Of a stretch of DNA of 64,000 nucleotides, positions 47,713 through 58,294 are shown in pieces. Origin of the DNA: Lantana camara (Eukaryota > Streptophyta > Magnoliopsida > Lamiales > Verbenaceae). The DNA lies in the NCBI GenBank assembly GCA_037501455.1, contig CM074865.1, positions 34,020,501 through 34,084,500 of the forward strand, written 5' to 3'. The translations under genes were made by a program, and so were the position numbers. The notes beneath the pieces are model-generated. The model was not told the origin of the DNA and did no database searches. It was given only the letters and a program-made list of their open reading frames with translations. The stretch's first letter is position 1. Each line of letters begins with the position of its first letter.

Positions 47713-49883
47713 TGTTGGGAATAGTGCCCTGAAAATTCAATTTGTTGAATTAATTAAAACTGAATTTACAGCAAGTTATGAGTATTTCACATATTAACAA
47801 TTATTGACGTGTGATGGTATTCTTATATGAAATGTGTTTCATAGGAAAAGACTTTGAATACCAAAATCACGTGTCATTAAAGTTCTAGTCGGTAAGATAA
47901 GAATATGTTCTTATCAAGACTATAACGTGGTTATATAAGATGATTAGTCTTTCGTCATAGGGAATGGTGATTCCAATTATAACACGTTGATGATTTTCAA
48001 TAAGATTGGAAACATCGAACTGGACCACTGAGATTATTTATTTTATACTGCTATCTAAAATGAATAAAATCTCAGGAAGCATTGTACTCTTAATCCTGAT
48101 AATATTTCGGCTTTAGGCATGTAGTGTTAGTCACTGTAACATACTCTAAGTGAGGTCTCGGTAACGGGTGGCCAAAATACTTTGTATGATTCGGTGACAG
48201 CATGAAATGTGCTAAAGAGTTATATTGATCGAGGAATCTGTGGCCTTGCTGGAAGGTAAGAGATATCCTTGAAATAGATTTGCAAAAGTTCGAATTAAGA
48301 CTTTGGCCAAAGCACTTCGAGTGATAACGTCACCGAAGTTGCATGTTGAATGTGTTTCACATACAGAGAATTTGAACTTAAGGCAAATCAATAAATTTCA
48401 AATTAGAGATGAAAAATAAATGATAGTAGTTGCAATTTATTTTTCATGGATATCTACACGGAGGAGTAAAATGCGAAATTATTCTAGATCGAGAAATTCG
48501 TGGATAATTTAATTAATTTTAGAGTGCAACAATATTTATTTAGTGGAATTAAATATTGTTAAACGGTAATTAATTATTGTCATGAGATGATAATATATTA
48601 ATCCGTTTGGAGCTAAAATTAATTAGTCCTGCAGGTCCCCCTGCAACCCCCAATTGAAAACCCAAAGAGAAAATATTTTAAGAAAATAAATCAAATTCCA
48701 AAGAGTTGGAAATGCCCGGAATTTTATTTTGGAGAAAATAAAATTTTAATTTTTTTAATTAAAAAAAAAAATTGCTAACGTGGCAGGTGACGTGGCACTG
48801 ACGTGTCACGCCACGTCAGCAGTGTGGGTCCAGGTGGCGCTGACTAGGCGGCCGCGTGGCACGCCACGTGGACGGCCCAGATCACTCCACGTCAAGCGCG
48901 AGCAACGGTCCAGATTTGTCTGGACCGGGCGATCAACGGTTCGGATACCGGGTCAACGGGTCGGGCAACAAATCGGATCTTGGGTAGGGTCGGACTGGGT
49001 CCGGTTCCGGGTCGGACCAGACCCGGACACGTGGCCGAATGAGAATCGGCCACGTCAGTCCCAAACCCTAGCCGAGGGTACAATACACGCGCCGCCTTTA
49101 GGCGGCGCGTGAGGGCATGTGACACATCAGATGGGCGCGTGGCTGGCGGCGTTGGACTCGTGGTGACGAGACCTTCAACGTAGTGTCCTCGGTTTTCGTG
49201 TCCAAGTTGGCTACGCAAGTGGGGGGTGTGAAATGACCATTTTACCCTTGCTTTTGTATCCAAAATGACCAAAATGCCCTCGGTTTTTCCCCTATAAATA
49301 GGGGCCTTGGGTCCTCATTTCTCATATTCAGTTTTGGGATGGTTTTAGCCAAATTTTGGCTTTGAAACCAAGTCCCATTTTTCTCCTAGTTAATTCCGAT
49401 TTAATTCGGAATTAATTTTAATTAGGTGTTTGTATAAAACGCCTAATTTCGGGAGAATAAACCCTGAAAAGGGTTTTCTAGTTTAAAGTTTATTTTCTCT
49501 AAGTATTTAGAGAAATAGTTTCGGAGCCCACACTCCGAGGGTGTCCCTGGGGTCATTGCAGGGAAGCTCTGCCGGTCTCACGAGTGGGCAAGGAGCTGGA
49601 AAAATGCCGTTAGATAGCTATGTTTGCAGTACGGTAATATTTTACAGTTATTTTATTTTAAGCATGATAAATTATGTGCTCTTAAGTGTTAATTGCATGT
49701 TAGATATTTATCTGCTTAAGTGATTTAAAATTTATTATCAATTGCATGTATATACTTGAGTAGATCCGGCTAAGTCTTCCGTTTTGTATTAAAATGTTTT
49801 AGAAATATTTTAATACTTGTATTATAATAAAAATTTTAAAATGTGGTCCCGGACTGCTACTGTTGTGGGCCCGCATCCCATCA
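47713..49883 (+). repeat. 3' LTR of C1b
   Basis: 2171 bp, shorter than the 5' LTR by a deletion after AGAGAAAATATT near 48676. TATA box at 49293-49300. Ends CCCATCA, then TSD AGAGG. Confidence 0.95.
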
Positions 49884-50070
49884 AGAGGTTCCCAGATTCT
49901 GTGCCGGTTACAGGAAAGGGCAAGGCCGTCGTCTTGGGCGAGCCTGGAGATGGGGAGACCTCCTCTACCGAGGGGCAAAGAATCTGGGCGTTCGAGAGAA
50001 CGAGGAAAGCTCATATCAGTGGGCCCCTTCTTCAGGCCCTACACTGTTGATGGATTACCCCGCCACCAGA
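49884..50070 (+). pseudogene. T1 gag-like gene continued after C1b
   Basis: The frame interrupted at 40562 resumes after one TSD copy as FPDSVPVTGKGKAVVLGEPG and stays open to a stop at about 50048. Alternative frames continue to about 50204. Confidence 0.55.
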
Positions 50071-50302
50071 ACCCTGGTATATGGCAGCTTCCAGAGGTTT
50101 CAATTTACAAGCGACCACAGGAAACTGTTTGGTCAGAGCACCAACCAGGTGTTAGAGGATCTTTGCTATTCCTTCATCGCGGCAAGTACTACATTCCTCC
50201 ATAAGTGATCTCATACTCATAACTCCAGGTTTTCTCCCTCGGGAATTGTTTGGGCGTTAGCTAATTTTCTTCCACTTCTTTTTTTTTGACTCATTCCCGA
50301 GG

Positions 50303-50825
50303 GTGAAAAAACACCAAACTGACTCATTGCAGAGGGTGGAAAATTTGCATCAACGCTCACTGGCCTTTGTTGAGCATAAGGCCAAATACAAGAAGATGGC
50401 CAGAGTGGCCAATCTTGCCCAACTCAAGAAGGAGCTGGATAAAAAAGAGGAGTCCCACAAGAAGGTCTGTGCTGAGGTGACCAAGTACAAGGAGAGCAAT
50501 GCAAAACTGATCAAGGACTTGGATGAGAGGAGCAGGCAACTCAACAGTGCCGAGAAGAAGTTCACCGAGGCCACCAAAAAGGCCTGCGAGGAGGAGTTAA
50601 ACAGGGTGCTCCCCAATCGCATAGTCGAGTCTAACCGCGAGGCTTTGTTCAAATTCTGTCACTCCAAAGCTTTCCGATTCACGGCCAACTTGCACTGCTA
50701 CGATGAGGCTCAAAAAGCCTTTAACTTAGCTGTGGGTTAGTTTATCACACTAGGCCTGGCGGGCCCCACTGCTCAAGGGCACTGGTGCATATGCCTTCAA
50801 TATGATGAGGAATTGAACGCTCCAG
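50303..50825 (+). pseudogene. T1 coiled-coil part of gag-like gene
   Basis: A 145-codon open frame (stop at 50738) with heptad-like Glu/Lys-rich sequence (KKELDKKEESHKKVCAEVTK...AKLIKDLDERSRQL). It is followed by a conserved FKFCHSKAFRFTANLHCYDEAQKAFNLAVG block, a stop, and further readable sequence to YDEELNAPA near 50825. A possible splice acceptor TCATTGCAG ends near 50333. It matches T3 on the minus strand closely. It is cut at about 50828, where integrase sequence begins directly. Confidence 0.75.
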
Positions 50826-50827
50826 CC

Positions 50828-51490
50828 CGGGAGAGTGTTGATTTCAGATAATGGACCCCAATTCATTACCGCAGACACACGAGAGTGGTGCTCGGAGCTG
50901 GGAATTGAACAACGTTTTACTTTTGTGGGGCATCCTCAGGCCAATGGTCAAGCTGAAGTTACCAACAGGATCATCCTACCGCATTTGAAGACAATGCTCG
51001 AGAGTAAGAAAGGTGAATGGGCTGAAGAGGTGTAAGGAGCCTTATGGGCCTACCGCACAACCCCTCGAGCTGCCACAGGAGAAACTCCATATTCCCTTGT
51101 GTACGGTTCAAAAGCTATGATACTTGCGAAAATTGCACAAGAGTCCGCACGCTTTGCTTGTTTTGAACCTAACACTAACGAGGGAAACAGGGCGCTCGAG
51201 TTGGATTTTCTCGAGGAAAAAAGGGATAACGCTTAGACGCTTATCCACAAGTACAAAGCCTTAGTGGCTCGTCAGTACAACAACCGTATCAAGGAGAGAA
51301 CGTTCCAGTTGGGAGACTTGGTTCTAAAGAAGGTAAAAGTATCAAAGCATGTGGGTAAGTTGGACCCAAACTGGGAAGGTCCATTGAAGGTCACCCAAGT
51401 AAGAGCCAATAATATCTACATACTTGAAACGCTTCAAGGCGAGCGTCTCCCTCGGCCATAGAATGCACACAACCTTCAACGGTTTTATGT
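50828..51490 (+). pseudogene. T1 integrase fragment
   Basis: It starts inside the gypsy integrase core at VLISDNGPQF (second catalytic Asp kept), then HPQANGQAEVTNR (catalytic Glu kept), AYRTTPRAATGETPYSLVYG, and the C-terminal ARQYNNRIKERTFQLGDLVLKKV...KLDPNWEGPLKV. Stops lie at about 51033, 51234 and 51459. Protease, RT, RNase H and the integrase N-terminus are missing: a deletion fused the coiled-coil gene to integrase at about 50828 through a few shared bases. Confidence 0.85.
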
Positions 51491-51953
51491 TTAAATCTCT
51501 TGCAAGGCACACTTTGTAAAATCCCAAAGCTGGGCTCAATGTAATCCATTTTAAAAGCAAAGGAATTTACTTCTTTGAGACAAGAAAGTTACGTGCAAAG
51601 CGTATTTATAACACGCTATCCAAATCCGCCACTTGGTCTCCTAGGCAAATAGCCGCACAGGCCTAAGGCGAGCGGATACACTAAACAAGGGTCACCCTAC
51701 ACTTACCAAGTGCTGACTCCACGTTAAGCGTCCTCCATGTTGAAAAGCTTGGTAACATGTACGTCCATATCCCCAACCGCTAAGTCAGTTCTGGGATAAC
51801 AAAATAAGGGTAGCCCAACTAGATCCCATGTCTAGTTCGCGCATGAAACCTTAGCTGAGCAACTAGAACCCGCTTCTAACACACACTCGAAACATTTGGA
51901 ACACTTAGCAAGATTTCTTATGGAAAACTTCCTAAAAGAAAATTCTTAGGTGA
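51491..51953 (+). other. T1 3' untranslated region
   Basis: Noncoding, collinear with 53871-54310 of T2 on the other strand (for example CGAAACATTTGGAACACTTA near 51888). Confidence 0.7.
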
Positions 51954-52502
51954 CCAGGGAGCCCTCGAACACAGGACCCTCGCGCTTACGGAGATTTCTT
52001 GAAAGACATTCTCTAAGAACTAGGGCTCCCTCGGAAATAGGCCCCTCGCGCTTCTTGGCAGGGAGAATTTCTAGTGGAAAATTCCTCAAAAGAAATATTC
52101 TAGGTAATTTTCTAAATAACCAGGGCACCCTCCGAAATGGGTCCCTCGCGATAATTCACTGTTGAAATTCCTTATGAAATAATCCTTGCAGAGATTTCCT
52201 AAGGACTAAGGTGCCCTCGAAAGTAGGCCCCTCGCGCTGAATTTCTAATGGTAACCTCCGTAGAGGAATTTTATAAGAAATTTCTATAATCTAACCAGGG
52301 CGCCCTCGGAAACGGGCCCCTCGCGTTCTTTGATTATTGATTTTTCTTATGAAAAACTTAACCAGAGAACCCAAGGTAGCGTGTCCCTCGTGTTCATTTT
52401 ATTTCACTCTCGTGGATTTCCATTACTTGGTAAAATTCCTTGCAAGTTTTCCAAGGGACTCCACGGCTTAACCAGGGCACCCTTGAAAGCAGGTCCCTCG
52501 TG
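51954..52502 (+). repeat. Interspersed tandem repeats in T1 3' UTR
   Basis: Seven copies of a 31-bp core (best form CCAGGGCGCCCTCGG...GGCCCCTCGCG) start at 51954, 52020, 52120, 52206, 52295, 52362 and 52472. They are spaced 66-110 bp apart by AT-rich linkers. Variable 3' UTR tandem repeats are known for Tat/Ogre-type elements. Confidence 0.85.
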
Positions 52503-52928
52503 TTCCTTCACTTGGCTTAAATAATGCTAACCTTTTTGCCAGATTTTACTTAACATATTCTAAAACCTCTTATACTAGGTAAAAAAGGGATAAGCAAATA
52601 ACAGTAAATTGCAAAGGTAAAAAACAAAGAAGTATTCATTTCAAAGGCAAGGTTCAATCATTTAAAAGGAGCTTACGCTCGAGTACAAAAGATGGGCGTT
52701 AAAGCCAATGACAAGCAACAAGGAAATTTCAAGGTTTTCGTAAAGGCAACCGATAAAGACTCAGAAGACCCTCGATGGCAGCTATCTAATTCCAGTTTAC
52801 GAGATTGAACCCCTTGAAAAGATCACTGGAAGCCTAAACTAAACTAGTACACATGGTATCAGAGCATAAACAACTTACAGAGTATATGGGATACTACTGA
52901 GGGGCAATGTGTTGTGATGCTCCAGACT
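52503..52928. other. Noncoding stretch between T1 and T3
   Basis: No LTR end or gene recognised. It contains a primer-site-like ATGGTATCAGAGCA (52855-52868) that is not preceded by an LTR I can identify. Confidence 0.4.
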
Positions 52929-53870
52929 AAGTCTGAGCATCTTGGCCCTGGCTGCTTTCCAGGTCCACCACCTTAGAGTTAGGAGCATTGATAGGTGCTT
53001 GGGGAGCTTGGGGCTCAGTGGTCTCGACCGCAGGGGTGGGGGTCTCCTCACTGACCGGCGCTTGGGGGGCAGCATTGAAAGGACCCTCGGGGATAGGTAC
53101 ACCATCAGTGGCCCCCTATTAGTCTTCTCAGTAATAGGCTCCTCGACAGGCTCGTGCGTCACCATGAACTCCTCTTGTAGAAGAGTAATAAGCTCAGCAT
53201 ACTCCGGTTCCGTCAAGTTGTCTTTCGGGTTCCCCTCCGTAGCTGGAGCGTTCAATTCCTCATCATATTGAAGGCCTATGTTCCACTGCCCTCGAGCGGT
53301 GGGGTCCGCCAGGCCCAGTGTAATCAACTGACCCACAACCAAGTTAAAGGCCTTTTGAGCCTCATCATAGCAGTCCAAGTTGGTCGTGAACCCGAAAGCC
53401 TTGGAGTGACAGAATTTGAACAAAGCCTCACGGTTCGCCTCGAGTATGCGCTCGGGGAGCATCTTCTTGAACTCCTCCTCACAGACCTTTTTGGTGGCCT
53501 CAGTGAACTTCTTCTCAGCACTGCTGTGCTGCCTGCTCCTCTCATCCAAGTCCTTGATCAATTTTGCATTGTTGTCCTTGTACTTGGTCGCCTCAGCACG
53601 GGCCTTCTTGTGGGACTCCTTCTTTTTCTCCAGCTCCTTCTTGACTTTGTCATGTTCAGCCTCGAGGGACTCAAGCTGGGCCCACAATAAGTCAATCTGC
53701 TCCTGGAGTTCGGCAGGATTAGCCACTCGGTCCATCTTCTTGTATTTGACCTTACGCTCAGCAAAGGCCAGTGAGCGTTACTACAAAATTTTCACCCTCG
53801 GGATAACCTCCTAGAATGAGTCAAAAAAAAAGAAGAGGAAGAAAATCAGCTAACACCCAAACAATTTTCT
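52929..53870 (-). pseudogene. T3 coiled-coil gag-like fragment
   Basis: An open frame from Met 53735 with long Glu/Lys/Arg coiled coil (LESLEAEHDKVKKELEKKKE...LIKDLDERSRQHSSAEKK), the FKFCHSKAFGFTTNLDCYDEAQKAFNLVVG block, then an acidic DNLTEPEYAELITLLQEEF. One frame runs 286 codons, but after TEKTN (near 53115) the better continuation is a shifted Pro/Ala/Glu-rich tail (GVPIPEGPFNAAPQAPVSEE...) ending at a stop near 52929. So there is one late frameshift. It lies downstream of integrase on the minus strand, out of normal order, so it belongs to a separate copy joined to T2 near 53870. Confidence 0.78.
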
Positions 53871-54310
53871 TTTAGTGAGTTTTCCATAAGAAATCTTGCT
53901 AAGTGTTCCAAATGTTTCGAGCGTGTGCTAGAAGCGGGTTCTAGTTGCTTAGCTAGGGTTTCGTGCACGAACTAGACGTGGGATCTAGTTGGGCTACCCT
54001 TATTTTGCTATCCCAGAACTGACTTAGCGGTTGGTGATATGGACGTACATGTTACCAAGCTTTTTGACACGGAGGATGCTCGACGCAGAGTCGGCGCTGG
54101 GTAAGTGTAGCATGACCCTTGTTTAGTGTATCCGTTTGCCTTAGGCCTGTGCGGCTATTTGCCTAGGAGACCAAAGGGGGGATTTGAATACCGTGATATA
54201 AATACGCTTTACACGAAACTTTCTTATCTAAAAGAAGTAAATTCCTTTGCTTTTAAAAAGGATTATATTTAGCCCAACTTTGGGATTTTACAAAGTGTGC
54301 CTTGCAAAAG
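53871..54310 (-). other. T2 3' untranslated region
   Basis: It matches T1 51491-51935 in inverse orientation. It ends at an AATT microhomology junction with T3 instead of tandem repeats and an LTR. Confidence 0.7.
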
Positions 54311-55508
54311 ATTTAAACATAAAACCGTCGAAGGTTGCATACATTCCATGGCCGAAGGAGACACTCGCCTTGAAGCATTTAAAGTATGTAGATGTTATTG
54401 GCTCTTACCTGGGTAACCTTGAATGGACCTTCCTAGTTAGGGTCCAACTTACCCACATACTTTGATACTTCCACCTTCTTTAGAACCAAGTCTCCCAACT
54501 GGAACGTTCTTTCCTTGACACGCTTGTTGTACTGACGAGCCACTAAGGCTTTGTACTTGTGGATACGCGTCCAAACGTTATCCCTTTTTTCCTAGAGCAA
54601 ATCCAACTCGAGCGCCCTGTTTTCCTCGTTTGTGTTAGTCTCGAAATAAGCAATTCGCGCGGACTCTTGTGCAATTTCCGCAGGTATCATAGCTGAACTG
54701 TACACAAGGGAGTAGGGAGTTTCTCCTATGGCGGCTCGAGGGGTTGTGCAGTAGGTCCATATGGCTCCTTGCAGCTCTTCAGCCCATTCACATTTCTTGC
54801 TCTTGAGCATTGTATTCAAATGCTGTAAGATGATCTTGTTGGTAACTTCAGCTTGACTGTTGGCCTTAGGATGCCCCATGGAAGTAAAGCATTGTTCAAT
54901 TCCCAACTTCGAGCACCATTCTCGTATGTCTACGACAATGAATTCGGATCCATTATTTGAAATCAACACTCTCGGAATACCATATCTGCATATGATGTTC
55001 TTCCAGATGAAATCCCTGACTACACGAAAGGCGATTTTTGCAATCGCTTCTGCCTCAGCCCATTTGGTGAAGTAATCTACTGCCAAGATAACAAATTTCT
55101 TCTACCCTACGGCAATTGGCAGGGGCCCTATGATGTCAATGCCCCATTGATCAAAAGGCCAAGCGACATCCAATAGAAGCCACTCCTTAAAACTTTCTTG
55201 GCGAGGATACGCCCACCAGAGTGATTCCCACAACTTCCACTGTGAACATGCTCGACAAGTTCTTTGGCCTGTGAGGGCCTTAAACATTTTAGCAGAGAAC
55301 CTTGATATGATCGCTTGAAGAGCCTCCCTTCCTGGTTAAGGGAAAACCGAGGAGACTTGTTCCTGATTTTTCTTGCTTCCACTTTATCAGTAGGGCAGGT
55401 GCCTTCCCTAAGGAACCTTATTATATCATCGAGCCAGCAGGGCTCGGATGGATCAATCATGGTTACCTCCTGAGCGTATGCCCTTCTCTTTATCAGAGGC
55501 TCCTCCAT
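54311..55508 (-). pseudogene. T2 integrase (Ty3/gypsy, Tat lineage)
   Basis: Minus-strand pieces in order: the zinc-binding N-terminus HVHSGSCGNHSGGRIL, WPFDQWGIDIIGPLPIAVG (first catalytic Asp), VDYFTKWAEAEAIA, GIPRVLISNNGSEF (second catalytic Asp replaced by Asn), HPKANSQAEVTNK (Glu), and the C-terminal domain to about 54311. Frameshifts separate 55128-55508, 55102-55287 and 54592-55086. The longest frame is 164 codons. Confidence 0.85.
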
Positions 55509-55510
55509 TC

Positions 55511-56010
55511 TTAGAAAAGTAAGGGAGTGATCACATGATCCCTTGAGGGCGGTTGCAAATTTGGAGAGGGCATCTGAACGCTCGTTCTCCGCCCGCGGGA
55601 CTTGTAACAGGTGAAATTCCTTAAACTGGCAAATGATTTCTTTCGCTTTCTGCAGGTACTATACCATGGTGGTTTCTCGAGCCTCATATGTTCCTTCAAT
55701 CTGGCTCGCGATCAACTGTGAATCAACATAGGCTGTAATTCGAGAGGCTCCGCTTTGCAGGGCAATTTTTAGGCCTTGGATGAGAGCTTCATATTCCGTC
55801 TCATTGTTGGTAACTTGAAAATGAACTTGATTGCAAAGTCTATCTCAGCTCCCTCGGGGTCCCTAAGGGTCATCCCTACTTCTCCCCCTTGAGAGGTCAA
55901 GGAACCATCTGTGTGCAGCAGCCACAAGCCATCGTTTTTCGAAGAAATAGGTTTTAGACCAAAGCGTTTAACCAACAGTTCTGCCACCACCTGAGCTTGG
56001 ATAGTTGTTC
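55511..56010 (-). pseudogene. T2 additional (archaeal-type) RNase H
   Basis: LLHTDGSLTSQGGEVGMTLRDPEGAEIDFAIKF matches the second RNase H (aRNH) of Tat-lineage Ty3/gypsy elements, here between RT-RNase H and integrase. It is broken by shifts at about 55700-55770. Confidence 0.8.
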
Positions 56011-56039
56011 TGGGCTCAAAGCTGATGTCAAATTAGCTA

Positions 56040-56345
56040 AGCTCAATTGCCCATTTAATCAATCTTCCTTAAACATTAGGCTTTGACAAGACCTATCTCA
56101 GCGGTTGATCTATAAGCACTGTGATGGAGTGCGCTTGAAAGTACGGCCTTAACCTCCGGGATGCGTTTACAAGGGCGAAGGCGAACTTTTCTATCTCCAA
56201 GTACTTCTTTTTAGCACCCTGTAAAGTTTTGCTCAAATAGTAGACAGGAAGGTGTTTGCGCTCGCGGACTACCACAAGACCGCGCTCATTGCGTCTAGGG
56301 AAACCGAGAGCTAAATGAAGAGAGTTTCTCGCTCGATCGGTTTTG
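56040..56345 (-). pseudogene. T2 gypsy RNase H
   Basis: Reads ERKHLPVYYLSKTLQGAKKKYLEIEKFAFALVNASRRLRPYFQAH, the RNase H domain following RT. The frame is interrupted upstream and downstream. Confidence 0.82.
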
Positions 56346-57033
56346 TCAGCAATGGTGCCCAGAAAGGTAGGCCTTCATATCTTGCAATGATTTCTCACAC
56401 TCCTCTGTCCAGAAAAAGTTCCAAGCATTGCATAATATTTTGAAGAACAACAAATTCCTGTCCGTCAAGTGTGATATGAACCTGTTAAGAGAGATTATCT
56501 TTCCCACCAGGACCTGTACTTCCCTGACGTTTCGAGAGGAGGGGATTTCCATGATGGCTTTGATCTTTTCAGGATTAGCCTCAATTCTGCGTTGGCTAAC
56601 CACATATCCCAAAAACTTGCCCCCTCGAACTCCAAACGTATATTTGGAGGGATTCAACTTCATGCCATACTGGCATAATATGTCAAAGGTCCGCCTCAGG
56701 TCCTCTAGGTGAGAGTGCTCCTGATCCCTTTTGACAATCATGTCATCTACGTAGACTTCCATGGATCCTCCTATCTCACGCTCGAACATTCTATTAACCA
56801 AGTGTTGATATGTTGCACCCGTATTCTTTAATCCAAACGGCATGACCAAGAAACAATATACTCCAATATGCACTACGAAGGAAGTTTTTGGGCAATCCTC
56901 GGGTGCCATGAATATCTTGTAATATCCCTGGAACGTGTCATTCATGCTCATTAACTCGCAACCAGCCGTTGAGTCTACTAGTTACTCAATTCGAGGCAAG
57001 GTGTACGGATCTTTGGGGCAGGTTTTGTTGAGA
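56346..57033 (-). pseudogene. T2 reverse transcriptase
   Basis: A 201-codon frame (56346-56951) contains MPFGLKNTGATYQHLVNRMF, the intact catalytic box YVDDMIVK, and FLGYVVSQRRIEANPEKI. Upstream, NKTCPKDPYTLPRIE and LVDSTAGCELMS are readable with one stop. The gene is cut at 57033 by an inserted LTR (57034). Confidence 0.88.
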
Positions 57034-58294
57034 TGTAGCACCCCAAACCCCAAGGCACTACATCCCTCGCACTATAGCCCGATCCACATACGAAATGGAT
57101 AATCCGTACATAAACCGAATATATAGCGAACGGGTAACAATCAAGAAAATAACGAGCTAGGTGGGACACTCCCCAACAAGCACAAACCAAGACATGAAAA
57201 TAAAAGCGGAAGCATTTAGATTAATACGTATAGGTACCATATTTACCAAAATATATACATTGTAGGTACCAACATTAACTATCAATACATTATCATCTCT
57301 TATATAATATACTTCTCCAAGTGCCAAAAAGGTACTAACAATGGTCATAACAAGATATATCAAAAGTTCTAATCATGAAGATACAATGCTATACTCAGTG
57401 AAATGCAAGACCTGACTCAACTCCCGCCTAGCACGACCGCTGCCAAAAGTACTTGAAAAGTGAAGTATCAGTCTACTAAATATTGAGTGAGGGGCAATAT
57501 ATATATAACACATGTCACAGTCTCGGGTGAAGACTTGGAAATGAAATAAATATAAAGTTGAAGAATAGCTTGTTCTTTGCCCGAGATTACAACTATCCAA
57601 TTTAACATTTTATCTTGTCAATTTCATGAATCATGTGGCCCGACGAGTGAGGGTAATTCTCCAACCTTTACACCAACGTGAACAATACGTGCTTACTTGA
57701 ATAATTCAATACGCGATCATGCATTTCATTTAGTGCTCAATTAGACATGATCATGTTTGAATCATGCAATAACCCGAGGACAATCCGTGGTGCCGGACTC
57801 GTCCCCAGTCTCCTTCTTCCTCCGGGTGATAGTGGGTTTGCAAGGCCCAGCTATCCACGACATGGTGTACGTCGGGAACATGACTCCCTACGCACGGAAC
57901 TTCTTCCACCACTATCTCCTAGTGGCTTCAGGGGTGATCCCAATGAGGTGAGGATAGTTCAAGAGTTACCCGTCAGCCCTCGCTTTCCCGGTTGGCTCAA
58001 GAAACTACCCTCGGGCCCAAGTGCAATCATGAACTCGCCAAACATGCTTGAAATCATAAACAATCATGGCTTGCTTGCTTGAAAATATTTATAGTTTGAA
58101 AACGTTTATAGATATAATAAGTTTTGGCCGAAAATGTCACATAAGGGTTGTAAGGTTCTAAGTACCTAGAACAAAACCTCACCTTTGCTACAAAATAAAA
58201 CAAGGATATGCTCTAGGGAGCCTGCTCCTCGTCCACGACCTCGTAACCTATGCAAACAAGACATGTATACGTGAGACATGACTCAAAATGGACC
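57034..58294 (-). mobile_element. Partial family L LTR interrupting T2 RT
   Basis: TGTAGCACCCC... at 57034 is the LTR 3' end on the minus strand. It resembles copy B closely (shared TATAGCGAACGGG near 57120). Inserted in RT after TGAGA (57029-57033, candidate TSD). It is cut at 58294 by insertion of copy G, and its other part lies beyond the window. Confidence 0.8.

Larger units (their letters stand above)
40563..49883 (+). mobile_element. Complete copia element C1b (9.3 kb)
   Basis: TGTTGGGAATAG...CCCATCA with TSD AGAGG on both sides (40558-40562, 49884-49888). 5' LTR 40563-42791, PBS from 42794, internal region, polypurine tract 47702-47712, 3' LTR 47713-49883. The two LTRs differ by only scattered substitutions plus one deletion of about 58 bp in the 3' LTR near 48676, so insertion is recent. 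The internal region is nevertheless full of stops and shifts, several shared with older copy C1a. It was therefore probably mobilised in trans as a non-autonomous family member. Confidence 0.95.

Noticed and set aside
50350..50652. 100-codon minus-strand frame opposite the T1 coiled-coil gene
   Set aside because: It is the antisense shadow of a Lys/Glu-rich coiled coil; the plus strand matches T3 protein sequence.
52855..52868. TGGTATCAGAGCA as a further primer binding site
   Set aside because: No LTR end is found just upstream, and the surroundings look like Tat-related noncoding sequence.
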